From NCBI RefSeq assembly GCF_036417845.1, contig NC_090013.1:749001-813000 (forward strand): DNA of 64,000 bases. Reading direction: 5' to 3'. The position numbers and the translations under genes are program-made. The notes below the pieces were generated by a model that saw only the letters and a program-made list of their open reading frames with translations, did no database searches and had not been told where the DNA came from. Below, piece after piece: positions 1 to 10,869 of this stretch. Position 1 is the stretch's first letter. Each line of letters starts with the position of its first letter. Source of the stretch: Apteryx mantelli (taxonomy: Eukaryota > Chordata > Aves > Apterygiformes > Apterygidae).

Positions 1-77
1 CCAGCCGTGCCCGGAGCAGGGGGACAGACGGACGGACAGCCGGCCGGCCGGGGCGGGGGGCAGCGGGCGCCAGGCCC

Positions 78-156
78 CGGGGCGCAGGGCTTAGCCCACC
101 TGTGAACAGCGTTTGCCGCCGCCTCCTGTTCACAGTGGCTAAGTTCCGCTCCCCGG
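78..156 (+). ncRNA. MIR27A: microRNA precursor mir-27a
   Basis: The 3' arm at 129-149 is identical to the 21-nt mature miR-27a-3p as I know it (seed TTCACAGT). The 5' arm at 86-107 begins AGGGCTTAG, as in miR-27a-5p, and pairs with the 3' arm across a short GC-rich loop. Flanking CCGG-type stems at 78-82 and 151-156 close the hairpin. The last base of the mature form separates miR-27a (ending CGC) from miR-27b (ending TGC), so this is the 27a paralogue. It lies about 110 bp upstream of mir-24-2 on the same strand, as in the human cluster. Broad roles in cell proliferation and differentiation are known for the family. Confidence 0.93.
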
Positions 157-260
157 CGCCCTGCCGGCGGCACGGCACGGCATGGCACGGCGTGGCGCAG
201 CGCAGCGGGGCCCCCCGGACGCCGGGGCCCCCGGCCGCCGGGGCCCGCTCTGGGCGCTGC

Positions 261-330
261 CTCCCGTGCCTACTGAGCTGATACGCAGTTGCTTTGCCTA
301 AACTGGCTCAGTTCAGCAGGAACAGGAGTC
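261..330 (+). ncRNA. MIR24-2: microRNA precursor mir-24-2
   Basis: The 3' arm at 304-325 matches the 22-nt mature miR-24-3p (seed TGGCTCAG). The 5' arm at 267-288 starts TGCCTACTGAGCTGA, the usual passenger strand. The loop is about 15 nt. The locus call as 24-2 rather than 24-1 rests on linkage to mir-27a and to the CACNA1A/YJU2B/MRI1 block; the passenger-strand tail (TACGCAG) is intermediate between the human 24-1 and 24-2 forms. It would be processed from the same primary transcript as mir-27a. Confidence 0.93.
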
Positions 331-849
331 TGGCCCCGCGCGCCGGCACGGGCGGCACCGCCGGCGGGGAGCCCGGACACCTGGGCCCCGGCCGCCGGCC
401 TTCTCCCCTCCGCTGCGGGTGGCGACGGTGAGTGGAAGCGGGCGGGAGCCGGGAGCCCGGACGCCTGGGCCCCGCGGCAGGAGCTGGGCCCGGCGAGGGA
501 ATCGGTTCCTCATTCGCGCGCGGGGCGGGGAGGAAACCCCCCTCCACGGGCGCCCGGCCGGGCCCGAGGGACCGTTGGGAGACCGCAGGCGTCCCGGGGC
601 TTGTGGGAGCGCGGAGCCGCAGCCGGGCCCGGCCGGCCCTGCCTCGGTTTCCCCACGGCGCCGTGGGAGAGGGGCCGGCGGCCCGGCCCTGCGCCCCGGG
701 GCCGGCAAGCCGCGGCAGCGCCCGCCCGCCCGGCCTGGCGCCGCCGCAGGGAGGCTCCCGGCGCCCCGGCAAGTCGGGGCGTCGCAGGCAATTAGGGGAT
801 TACGGGGAGCCGGTCGCGCCCGGGCTGAGTCACCGCGGCCCCCGCGCTC

Positions 850-1320
850 ACGCGGCCAGGGCCCAGGCGTCCGGGCCGCCCCTCGCGCCCCCCTGCCCGC
901 CCAGCGCTGCGGCGAGGGCCCAGGCGTCCGGGCCGCCCCATTCCGACCCTCGCGCCCCCCTGCCCGCCCAGCGCTGCGGCGAGGGCCCAGGCGTCCGGGC
1001 CGCCCCATTCCGCCCCTCGCGCCCCCCTGCCCGCCCAGCGCTGCGGCGAGGGCCCAGGCGTTCGGGCCGCCCCATTCCGCCCCTCGCGCCCCCCTGCCCG
1101 CCCAGTGCTGCGGCGAGGGCCCAGGCGTCCGGGCCGCCCCTCGCGCCCCCCTGCCCGCCCAGCGCTGCGGCGAGGGCCCAGGCGTCCGGGCCGCCCTGTT
1201 CCGACCCTCGCGCCCCCCTGCCCGCCCAGCGCTGCGGCGAGGGCCCAGGCGTCCGGGCCGCTGTCTCCCCCCCTGCTCTAACCGCTAGGCCCCACTGCGC
1301 TCGGCAGAGGACCCAGGCGT
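850..1320. repeat. Tandem repeat of 57-69 bp carrying the dispersed CCAGGCGTCC motif
   Basis: Seven to eight units, each containing GCGCTGCGGCGAGGGCCCAG followed by GCGTCCGGGCC, differ mainly by presence or absence of a short CATTCCG segment. Each unit carries one copy, in reverse orientation, of the CCCGGACGCCTGGGCCC motif found throughout the window. Long open frames across it are by-products of GC richness. The preceding 331-849 holds two further isolated copies of the motif (371-390, 455-473) and no gene that I can recognise. Confidence 0.9.
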
Positions 1321-1383
1321 CCGGGCACCCCGCCCAGCCCCCGCCAGCAGCGGAGGCGCCTCCTCCATTAAACTTTTTCCCAA

Positions 1384-1389
1384 AATAAA
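1384..1389 (+). terminator. AATAAA, candidate polyadenylation signal of the microRNA transcript
   Basis: AATAAA lies in the first AT-rich patch (1368-1440) downstream of the two microRNA hairpins on the same strand. It could end the primary mir-23a~27a~24-2 transcript. No cleavage site can be seen directly, so this is only positional inference. Confidence 0.35.
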
Positions 1390-1422
1390 GCTGAGAAATG
1401 AGTCTATAAAATGCAGGAAATT

Positions 1423-1439
1423 TCAGGGAATTTCCCTGA
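1423..1439. promoter_or_regulatory. Perfect dyad containing an NF-kappaB site
   Basis: TCAGGGAATTTCCCTGA is an odd-length perfect palindrome (8-bp arms around one base) containing the kappaB consensus GGGAATTTCC. It sits in a short AT-rich island just upstream of the CCAAT-rich CpG block. Which gene it serves is unknown. Confidence 0.5.
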
Positions 1440-1489
1440 TGTCACAGCGAGGAGGGGGGGCTGAGGGAGGGACGCCCCAGGGAGGGCGG

Positions 1490-1870
1490 GGCTTAATGAG
1501 TGGCCCCGCCCACTCTTGGAGGGCGGGGCCCACGCGGCGGCCTCACCCAGGCGGGGCGGGACTTGCCCACGTGGCCCTAGGGCGCGGCGCCTTTAAGAAG
1601 CTCGGTCCCCGCCTCGCTCTCCGCTGCCGCCGCCGATTGGCCGCGGGGGGGCGGCCGCCTCAGCTCCTCATTGGGCTTCGCCGCTGTCAATCAGCGCGGC
1701 GCCCTAACCCCCGTGAGGCAGCAAAGCCGGGGGGGGGGGCGCCTGTCAATCGTGGCTGGGGCCCACCAATCAGCGGGGAGGCGCCTGCAGCTGGGGGCGT
1801 GGCCTCGCCGGCTCCATTCACAACTTTGCGCCGGCGCCAGAAGCGGCAACAATGTAACGAGGGAGCCGCG
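1490..1870. promoter_or_regulatory. CpG-island promoter-like block with several CCAAT boxes
   Basis: The block has CCAAT-type boxes in both orientations (GATTGG near 1634, CATTGGG near 1669, CAATCAG near 1688, CAATCG near 1747, CCAATCAG near 1765), GGGGCGGGG-type GC boxes near 1500-1560 and a TTTAAG near 1590. It has the look of a housekeeping or cell-cycle promoter, but no coding exon was found on either side. It may serve the microRNA primary transcript, an unannotated RNA, or be the orphaned promoter of a lost gene. Confidence 0.45.
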
Positions 1871-1959
1871 ACCCCCCGACGCCGCCGCGGGGACCCCCAC
1901 AGCGTCCCGATCCCGGGGAGCCCTGGCCGCCCCAATTCCGGCCCCGGGACCCCCCCCCC

Positions 1960-2350
1960 CAGTCCCAGCCCTGGGGATCCCTGGCAGTCCCGGGACCCCC
2001 CACGCCGCCCTGATCCCAGCCCCAGAGGCCCTCACCCCGCCTCGATCCCAGGATCCCCCCCCACAATGCCCTGATCCCATTCCAAGACCCCCCATGCCAC
2101 CCCAATCCCAGCCCCAAAGCTCCTCACCCCGCCCTGATCCTTGGACCCCCCCCTAATGCCCTGATCCCATTCCGAGACCCCCCATGCCACCCTGATCCCA
2201 GTCCTAAAGTTCCTCAACCCGCCCTGATCCTTGGACCCCCCACGCCACCCCCATCCCAGCAGTGGGACCCCCCCACACCACCCCAGTCCTGGCCCCAGCG
2301 GCCCTCGCCCCACGCCGATCCCGGGGATGCCCTCCCCCCACACTGATGCC
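1960..2350. repeat. C-rich imperfect tandem repeat of about 100 bp
   Basis: Units share CCTGATCCCATTCC, AGACCCCCCATGCCACCC and CACCCCGCCCTGATCC blocks; two units are near-identical and the flanks are degenerate. 2350-2700 continues as C-rich low-complexity sequence without a recognisable gene. Confidence 0.75.
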
Positions 2351-2701
2351 AGCCCGGGGATCCCCTGCCTGCCCCCGCCCCTCTGCCCCGATGCCAGCGG
2401 GGGACCCCTGTCCCAACCCCCCCCAACTCCCCCCACCAACCTCCCCCCCCCCCAGGCAGGGCAGATGGGGCCGGACCCCGCTCAGCCCCAACCACCTGCA
2501 AACGGGGCCTGGCCGCACCAGGCTTGGGAACAACTTCAGAGACCCCAAGGGGACCAAACCTCCCCCCAAACTCCCCCCCCCCGCCCCACAACAGCCCCAG
2601 CTCGTTGGGGAGGCCTCAACTCGCCCCCCCCCCCCGCAGGGCACCAGCAGCCCAGCTCAGCCCAGTCATCGGGGCTCAGGCAGCGGCTCCCCCCTCTCCC
2701 T

Positions 2702-2707
2702 TTTATT
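2702..2707 (-). terminator. C19orf53: C19orf53 polyadenylation signal (AATAAA, minus strand)
   Basis: Minus-strand AATAAA about 155 bases downstream of the C19orf53 stop codon, in a small AT-rich patch. This would give a 3' UTR of roughly 170-180 bases. Confidence 0.7.
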
Positions 2708-2862
2708 AAAAACAGGTACAGAAAAGGCTGAGCACGGGCATGCTCATGACAGGTCCGATCCCCCACACACACCCCCAAGCCCGGCTCCCTCCACAAAAAG
2801 CCACAGCCCGGCTCCGGCAGCAGGGGGGTCCCGGCGCTCCGGCAGCGGCGGGGGGCCCCGGC

Positions 2863-4062
<1,200 letters not shown>

Positions 4063-4382
4063 GTCGCGCCGCGCTTCCGGGTTCTGCCCGGGCGGAAGCG
4101 CCTCCCCCGCGAACTGCACGCCGGGATGCAGCGAGGCGGCACTCCCGCACGGCAGGGCGCACGGCGGCACTCGCAAAGGCACGCCGGGATACACCGAGGC
4201 GGAAGCGCTGCTATAGGCGGACGCTCTGCACTGCGGCAGGCGCAATGCACGCCGGGATACAGCGAGGCGGAAGCAGCCCGCCGGTACGGCTGGGGATGAC
4301 TTGTGGGCCCCCCCCCCCGCCGTTAACCTCCCCTCCCCCCCCCAATTAAATGCAGCTCCCGCTCCGTGCCGCCGCGAAGGGA

Positions 4383-4388
4383 TTTATT
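4383..4388 (-). terminator. MRI1: MRI1 polyadenylation signal, 8 nt after the stop codon
   Basis: Minus-strand AATAAA begins only eight bases after the MRI1 TGA (4397-4399), so the 3' UTR would be only a few tens of bases. The C19orf53 start is about 320 bases further on. Confidence 0.8.
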
Positions 4389-4396
4389 GACCCCGC

Positions 4397-7300
4397 TCAG
4401 TCCCCCCGGGCCGCGGCCAGGGCCTGGCGCAGCTCCCCGGGGGCGTAAACCCCCGTCTCAGTGATGATGCCGCCTGTGATGAGCTCATGGGGGGTGACGT
4501 CGAAGGCTGGGTTCCAGACGTCGATGCCTGGGGGACGGGGACAGCGGGGTCAGCCCGGCCCTGCCGGATGCCCCCGGCCCCTGTGGGACACTGCAAGCCC
4601 AGGGGGACGGCAGCGGGGACATGCTGGGCCTAAGGGACACCCCCACCCCAGCCACATCCAGCAGCCCCCTGGGGGGGATGGGGATGGGGACATGCCAGCC
4701 CCAAGGGACACCCCCATCCTAGCCAGATCCAGCAGCCCCCCAGGGGGACGGGGATGGGGACATGCCAGCCCCAAGGGACACCCCTGCCCCATGTGGGACA
4801 CCACAACCCCAGCCACATCCAGCAGCACCCTGTGGGGACAGGGACATGCCAGCCCTAAGGGACACTCCAGCCCCATATGGGACACCCCCATCCTAGCCAG
4901 ATCCAGCAGCCCCCCAGGAAGATAGGGACAGGGACATGCCAGCCCTAAGGGACACCCCCACCCCAGCCAGATCTAGCAGCACCCTGTGGGGACAGGGACA
5001 TGCCAGCCCTGTGGGACCCCCCCACCCCCCCCCAGGCCCATGAGCACCCCAGGGGGTGACAGGGACAGCAGGGTCACCCCAGCCCTATGGGTCCCCCCAC
5101 CTCGGACCTGGCACTGCCACGGGCGGCAGGTCCCTTGTGGGGGGGGGATGACCAGTCCCAGGGTGACAGGGAACAGCGGGGGCACCACAGCCCTGCAGGA
5201 CCCCCCACCCCAATCTGCGGGGACCCAGGCCGGGGGGGGGGGGGGCCCACCTGGGGCAGCCACGCGGACGCCCTGGAAGTCCGTCAGCTCCCCGCCGGGA
5301 CGCTCCTCGATGGGGATGTGGGCGCCGGTGGGCAGCGCCGGGTCGCAGGAGGCGCTGGGGGCCGCCACGTAGAAGGGGACGCCGTGGTGCCGGGCCGCCA
5401 CCGCCAGCTGGTAGGTGCCGATTTTGTTGGCCGTGTCGCCGTTGGCGGCCACCCGGTCGGCTCCCACCACGACGGCTGGAGGGCGAGAGGCGGCGTGAGA
5501 GTCGCACGCGCGGCCCCGGCGCCCCCCCCGCACCCCGCCGCCGCGGCGCCGGCCCCCGCGCTCACCGTGCACGCCGCGGTCCCGCATGGCGGCGGCGGCG
5601 GCGCTGTCGGCGATGAGCGTGGCCGGGATGCCGTCGTGCACCAGCTCGAAGGCCGTCAGCCGGGCGCCCTGGTTGTAGGGCCGCGTCTCGGTGCAGTAGG
5701 CGCGCGCCAGGCGGCCCTGGGCGTGCAGCGAGCGCACGACGCCTGGGGGGCGACGGGGCGGTCAGGGCCGGCGCTTGCCTCCGGGATGCTCCCCGGCACG
5801 GCGCTGGGCCAGCCCGGACGCCTGGGCCCCCCGCCACCTACCCAGGGCGGTGCCGTAGCCGGCGGTGGCCAGGGTGCCCGTGTTGCAGTGCGTGAGGACG
5901 GTGACGCTGGCGTGCGGGAGGCGCTGGAGGATGTGCCGGGCGCCGTGCGCCCCGATGCTCCGGTTGTCTTCCAGGTCCTTCTGCAGCAGGGCCTCCGCGT
6001 GCTCGATGACGCTGCGGCGCCGGCGAGGCGGGCTCGGCCTGCTGCCCCCGCGCCAGGCAGCCTCCATCCCCATCATCCCGCCTCCCTGCCAGGCAGCCTC
6101 CATCCCTGCCCTCCCGCATCCCGCCTTCCCGCCGGGCAGCCTCCATCCCTGCCATCCCGCCGGGCAGCCTCCATCCCTGCCATCCCGCATCCCGCCTTCC
6201 CACCGGGCAGCCTCCATCCTTGCCATCCCGCATCCCGCCTTCCTGCCGGGCAGCCTCCATCCCTGCCATCCCACCTTCCCGCTGGGCAGCCTCCATCCCT
6301 GCCATCCCGCATCCCGCCTTCCCGCCGGGCAGTCTCCATCCCTGTGATCCCACATCCTGCCTCCCCCCCGGGCACCCTCCATCCTCGCAATCCTGCTTCC
6401 CTGCGATCCCACATCTCACCTCCCCCCCAGGAATCCTCCATCCCCACAATCCTGCATCCCACCTCCCCACTGGGAATCCTCCATTCCTGAGATTCCACAT
6501 CCCGCCTGCCCACCAGGCACCCTCCATCCCTGAGATCCCGCATCCCTGCTGGGCATCCTCCATCCTCCCAATCCCACATCCTGCCTCCCTGCCGAGCATC
6601 CTCCACCCCTGTGATCCTGCCTCTCTGCCAGGCATCCTCCATCCTCCTGATCCCACATCCTGCCTCCATCCTGGGCATCCTCCATCCCTGCTCCCTGCAA
6701 TCCCACCGGGCATCCTCCATCCCTGTGATCCCACATCCTGCCTCCCCGCCGAGCATCCTCCATCCTCCTGATCCCACATCCTGCTTCCCTGCTGGGCATC
6801 CTCTATCCCTGCTCCCCGTGATCCCACTGGGCATCCTCCATCCCCGCGATCCCGCATCCTACCTCCCTGCTGGGTATCCTCCATCCTCCCACCTCCTGCC
6901 TCCCTGCTGGGTATCCTCCATCCTCCCACCTCCTACCTCCCTGCTGGGTATCCTCCATCCTCCCACCTCCTGCCTCCCTGCTGGGTATCCTCCATCCCTG
7001 CTCCCTGCAATCCCACCGGGCATCCTGCATCCCCGCGATCCCGCATCCCTACCTGTCGCGCAGGTCCTGGGCCGTGACGCCGGGGCTCTGCGCGCGGCGG
7101 CGCAGGGCGGCGCGGAGTCGCTCGGCCTCCCGGGCCATGTTGACGGCGGTGGGCCGCGCCGCGACCAGGTGCCGCAGCCGCTCGCCGACGAAGGCCTCCA
7201 GCGCCGGCGCGTCGCGCTCCGGCCCGGCTCCGCCGTGCAGCTCCACCGCCAGGCTCAGGCAGCCCACGAGGGCAATGGCCGGGGCCCCCCGCACCTGCGG

Positions 7301-7503
7301 GGCGCGCGCAGGCCGTGGCACCCCGGCGGCTCCCGGCGTCGCCCCGCGCCGTGCCGGAGCCGCCGGCTCACCTCCATGGCCCGGATGGCTTCCCAGGCCC
7401 GCTCCACGCCGTCCACGGCCTCATAGCGGATCTGCCCCGGCAGCAGCAGCTGGTTGAGGATGGAGAGGGAGCCGCGGCGGTACCGGATCGCTTCCAGGCT
7501 CAT
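4397..7503 (-). CDS. MRI1: MRI1, methylthioribose-1-phosphate isomerase
   Basis: Six exons on the minus strand: 7372-7503, 7053-7294, 5842-6011, 5566-5742, 5251-5475 and 4397-4527. They total 1,077 nt, 358 residues plus stop, with all phases consistent and all introns GT-AG. The enzyme converts methylthioribose-1-phosphate to methylthioribulose-1-phosphate in the cytosolic methionine salvage pathway. The start [13 protein letters not shown] aligns with human MTLEAIRYSRGSL. Exon 3 carries the catalytic-cysteine block [20 protein letters not shown]; exon 4 has [18 protein letters not shown]; exon 5 has [20 protein letters not shown] with the catalytic aspartate; exon 6 has [11 protein letters not shown] and LITGGIITE. 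The human protein is 369 residues. Introns 2 and 5 are almost entirely minisatellite. Two neighbouring genes lie in the same orientation with short gaps. Confidence 0.97.
4600..5060. repeat. Tandem repeat in MRI1 intron 5
   Basis: About seven units of about 60-65 bp combining CCCCAGCCACATCCAGCAGC, a GGGGACGGGGATGGGGACAT block and GCCAGCCCCAAGGGACACCC. Alternate units differ, suggesting a higher-order dimer. Confidence 0.85.
6050..7045. repeat. Minisatellite filling MRI1 intron 2
   Basis: About 20 copies of a 35-48-bp unit built on GGGCATCCTCCATCCCTGC and GATCCCGCATCC. It occupies essentially all of intron 2 (6012-7052), leaving only the splice sites. Confidence 0.92.
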
Positions 7504-7720
7504 GGCCTCCGCCGGAAGCGGCCCTCGCGCTTCCTGCCTCCCCACCGCTTCCTGGGGACGGGGGAGGGACCCAGGCGTCCGAGCGGAGCCGGGGAGGGGG
7601 AAGCGAGCTGCCAGCTGCCCGCGGAGGAGAGCCGGAGCCCCGCGGGTGCAGCCAGCCCGTACATCCGCGGGGCTCCCATTCCAGGGGGCGGGATAAGCCG
7701 CATCGTGCCAGCCCGAGCGC
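7504..7720 (-). promoter_or_regulatory. MRI1: MRI1 upstream CpG region
   Basis: GC-rich, CpG-rich DNA between the MRI1 ATG and the YJU2B 3' end must contain the MRI1 5' UTR and promoter. It includes one copy of the dispersed motif (7569-7585). No TATA box is visible. Confidence 0.5.
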
Positions 7721-7804
7721 GGCTCGGATCCGGCGCTGGGCTCCCATTCCGCATGGGGGAGCGGGAGAGAGAGCACTCGCCCTTTCCCGGTGCTGCAAAG
7801 CCCT

Positions 7805-7810
7805 TTTAAT
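7805..7810 (-). terminator. YJU2B: YJU2B polyadenylation signal (ATTAAA variant, minus strand)
   Basis: The common variant ATTAAA occurs on the minus strand about 140 bases downstream of the YJU2B stop, in a local AT-rich patch (7800-7850). Confidence 0.55.
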
Positions 7811-7950
7811 ACGTACAGAGGAGCAGGGCGACGGCGCGTATAAATTACGGGGGGGCACAAGGCCGGGGAGGCGCCAGCCCCAGCCGCAGCCTCCGGGACC
7901 AGCCCAGAGGGGCCGGAGGCGGCGGGGCGGGACGCGGGGACCGGCCCCGC

Positions 7951-10668
7951 TCAGGTGCTCTCTGAGTCCGAGCTGGAGTCCGAATAGTCGGCGACGAGGG
8001 AGGTGTTGTGGCCGGAGGCGGTGGGAGCGGGGCCGGGGGATGCTGGGGAGCCGTCCCGGGGGGCCGCTCCGGCCTCGGGCGCCCCGCTGGGCTCGCCGAG
8101 GCCACCCGGCGCCGTCTCGGCCTGCTCCGGCGCCACGGGCTCTGCCGGGCCCTCGGGACCGTCTCTGGAGCGGCGCCGGACGATGCCCAGGCAGGCGGAG
8201 GCAGCCGAGGTGCCGGGGGCCGCCCGACCCGGCGGCGCTCGGCCCCCCAGGCCCAGCTTCCGCAGCGCGTCGCCGGCTTTGCCGCTCGGAGCCGGGGCCG
8301 GGGGGAACCACGACCGGCTGGAGATCTCCGTCCGCTTCATCTTCTGCTTGTCCTCATAGGCTGGGGAGGAAGGGGGACAGGGACGGGCTCCGCGTCACGG
8401 CCACGCACGGGGGGACCTGCCCCTCCCCGCCTGTCCTCCCGCTGCGGCGGGGATCCCGGGAGTCCCGGCCACCCGGCTCCCCCCCCCGGGATGGGACGCA
8501 CAGTCCAGGCTGTGGTACTTGAGCAGCGCGGCCAGGCGCCGGTCCTCCTCGGCCTCCCGCACCAGAGGGATGCTCAGGCCGGCCTTCGCCTGCAGCGCCG
8601 CCGCCTCCTCCTCCTCCTCCCGCAGCGTCTTCTTCTCCTCCTGGGCGGGGACGGGGAGGGGGACAACCGTCGGGCACCGCTCCCCAATTCCGCGGGGAGG
8701 GAGGGGAGCGGAGCGGCGCCGGCCGGCCGGCCGGGAGCTCACCCTGAAGCGCCTCCGGAGCATGCTGTTGAGGGCGAAGTCGTCCTTCCAGGCGCTCTGG
8801 GCCTCCTGGAGGCTGGCCAGCGTGGGCACGGCTCTCTGCAGCGCCGCCCGGTCAGCGACGCCGTGCTCCAGCCGGTACATGGCGTCCGTCTCCAGCTTCG
8901 CCTTGTCCTCGCGCTCTGCGGAAAGGACGCGGAGGAGGAGGAGGGGGGGACTCGGTGGCTGCGCCTCGGCGGGACGGCGGGCGCCGCCGGGGACGGCACT
9001 CACCCGTGGGCAGGACCTGCTCGTTGTCCCGCATGTCCCAGCGCTCCTCCTTGCGCCGGGCCCCGCTGACGATGACGTAGTCGCAGCCCGCCGGGTCCGT
9101 CTGCATCTCGATGTAGTTGACGCACAGGTGACATTTCATGCGAAACCTGGTACCGGGAGGGGACGGGGACGGGGTTGGGCGCGGCCGCGGGGATGCGGAG
9201 CGCCGCGTCGCAGTTACGAGAGCCCCCCGCGCCCGTCACGAAGCGCCTCGGACGCCGGCGGGTGACACGGGAGGCGCGGGGCCGCCTGCACGCGGCGGGA
9301 CGCGGCCCCCACCTGTAGATGGGCGTTGTGTAGTAAGTGCCGACCTTCTTCTTCTCCGCGTTGTACCGGACACCTGGGGACAGGGAGACGCGCGGCTGAG
9401 CCCTGCCCTCCCGCCGGCCAGCGTCTCCCCGCTCCAGAGCCACCGGCCGCTGAGCGATTTCGCCCGCCCGACGTCCCTCCGTCCCCAGCTCCTGTCGCGA
9501 GGGATCTCCAGGGGCTAAAGCGGCACCGGGGCAGCGGCCAGAGGGTCCCCGCAGCGCCCGGCTGAGCCGTGAGGAATGTCCTAGTCCCAGGATGCGGCTC
9601 AAGCTGGCGCTGGGCACCAGCGGAGCACGCTGGAGGAGGCTGGATCGTGCTGGAGGGGGGCTGGGGCACCCGGGACACGCCAGAGGGGGGTGAAGGATGC
9701 CGAAGGGGGTCAGGGACACCTCGGGAATGCTGGAGGAGGCTGGATTGTGCCGGAGGGGTCCTGGGGCACGTGGGACACACCGGAGGGGGAGGAAGGATGC
9801 CGGAGGGGGTCAGGGACACCGTGGGGATGCTGGATGGGGGCCCAGGATGTGCCGGAGGGGGTCGCAGGGCACCCGGGACACGCCAGAGGGGGATGAAGGA
9901 CGCCGGAGGGGGTCAGGGACACCGTGGGGATGCTGGAGGAGGCTGGATCGTGCCGGAGGGGGTCCCGGGGCACCCGGAGCGGGGTGACGGGTGTCCGAGA
10001 GGGCCCGGGCGGCCGGAGGGCAGCTCACCCATTCCGATGTGGTTCTTGCAGCCGTCGCACCAGATGTTGTAGGGCATCTCGAACCTGCGGGGAGGGCGCG
10101 GGCCTGTCACGGGGGCCACCGGCGCGAGGGGACGGGGACAGGGCCGTCCCGCGAGCCCCCGGCCTCCCCGGGGCCGCGTCCCCCCGCCGGTGGCCGTCCC
10201 CAATCGCTGTCGCCCCTCACCTGATGACGAGGATGCCCTGGGAGAGCTTGCGGGCTCTCTCCCGCAGCGGGTGGCTGTGGTGGTACTTGTTGAGGGAGCC
10301 ATGCTGCGAAGGCGAGCAGAGGGGTCAGCCGGGCCCCGCGCGACGCCCCCAAACACCCCCCCCCGCTGCTCCCCAAAACACCCCTCAAACGGCTCCGGCA
10401 CCCGGGGAATTCCAGCGCAACGGAGCCGTGCGTCCTCACCCCCAAACCGTGCTGTCTGCCACCCCCAAAAAGGCCCCGGGGGCTCCAGGACCCCGCGCTC
10501 ACCTTGGCCGGGTCGAAGTCGGGCGGGTAGTACTTGTTCACGCCTTTGCGCTCGCCCTGCGGGGAGCAAACGGGAGGTGTCGGAGGCGGCTCCGAGTGCA
10601 TCCGCGCCGGCTCCAGGCTCAGCTGCGCCCGGGGCAGCCCCGGCACCGCGGCCGGCTTCACTCACCAT
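7951..10668 (-). CDS. YJU2B: YJU2B (CCDC130), CWC16/YJU2-family splicing factor
   Basis: Nine coding exons on the minus strand: 10666-10668 (ATG only), 10503-10556, 10221-10303, 10029-10084, 9313-9373, 9004-9146, 8743-8915, 8502-8640 and 7951-8360. They total 1,122 nt, 373 residues plus TGA, all GT-AG and in phase. The N-terminal CWC16 domain is clear: MGERKGVNKYYPPDFDPAK, the zinc-binding pair CDGCKN and CHLCVN, and TTPIYRFRMKCHLCVNYIEM. A charged coiled-coil stretch follows, with LQEAQSAWKDDFALNSML, then KRTEISSRSWFPPAP, LGIVRRRSRD and a serine-rich acidic end, SLVADYSDSSSDSEST. The human protein is 396 residues; the C-terminal low-complexity part is shorter here. Family members act in the spliceosome around the catalytic steps; the exact role of YJU2B is less clear. 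A 5' UTR exon probably lies upstream, near 11.97-12.3 kb. Confidence 0.97.
9600..9995. repeat. Minisatellite in YJU2B intron between the 9313-9373 and 10029-10084 exons
   Basis: Seven units of about 50-60 bp with GGGTCAGGGACACC, GGGGATGCTGGAGGAGGCTG, GATCGTGCCGGAGGGGG and GGGGCACCCGGGACACGCC blocks. Confidence 0.9.
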
Positions 10669-10869
10669 GGTGTCGGGTCTCTAGTGCCGCAGGGCCGGGA
10701 CGTGCGGGACCTGGGGGACGAGGAGCCGCGGTCGGCGCGGAGCCGCCCAGCACGGAGCCGACACAGCCGCGCCGGGCCCTCGGTACGCTGGGAATGCCGG
10801 GAACGCAGCCCTCCCAGTCCGGGGGCCCGGGCTCCCAGTCCTTGCTGGGGAATGGGCCCTGCACTCCAG

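Noticed and set aside
1-77. mir-23a inside the window
   Set aside because: The mature miR-23a sequence is not present in 1-77; it should lie just upstream of the window.
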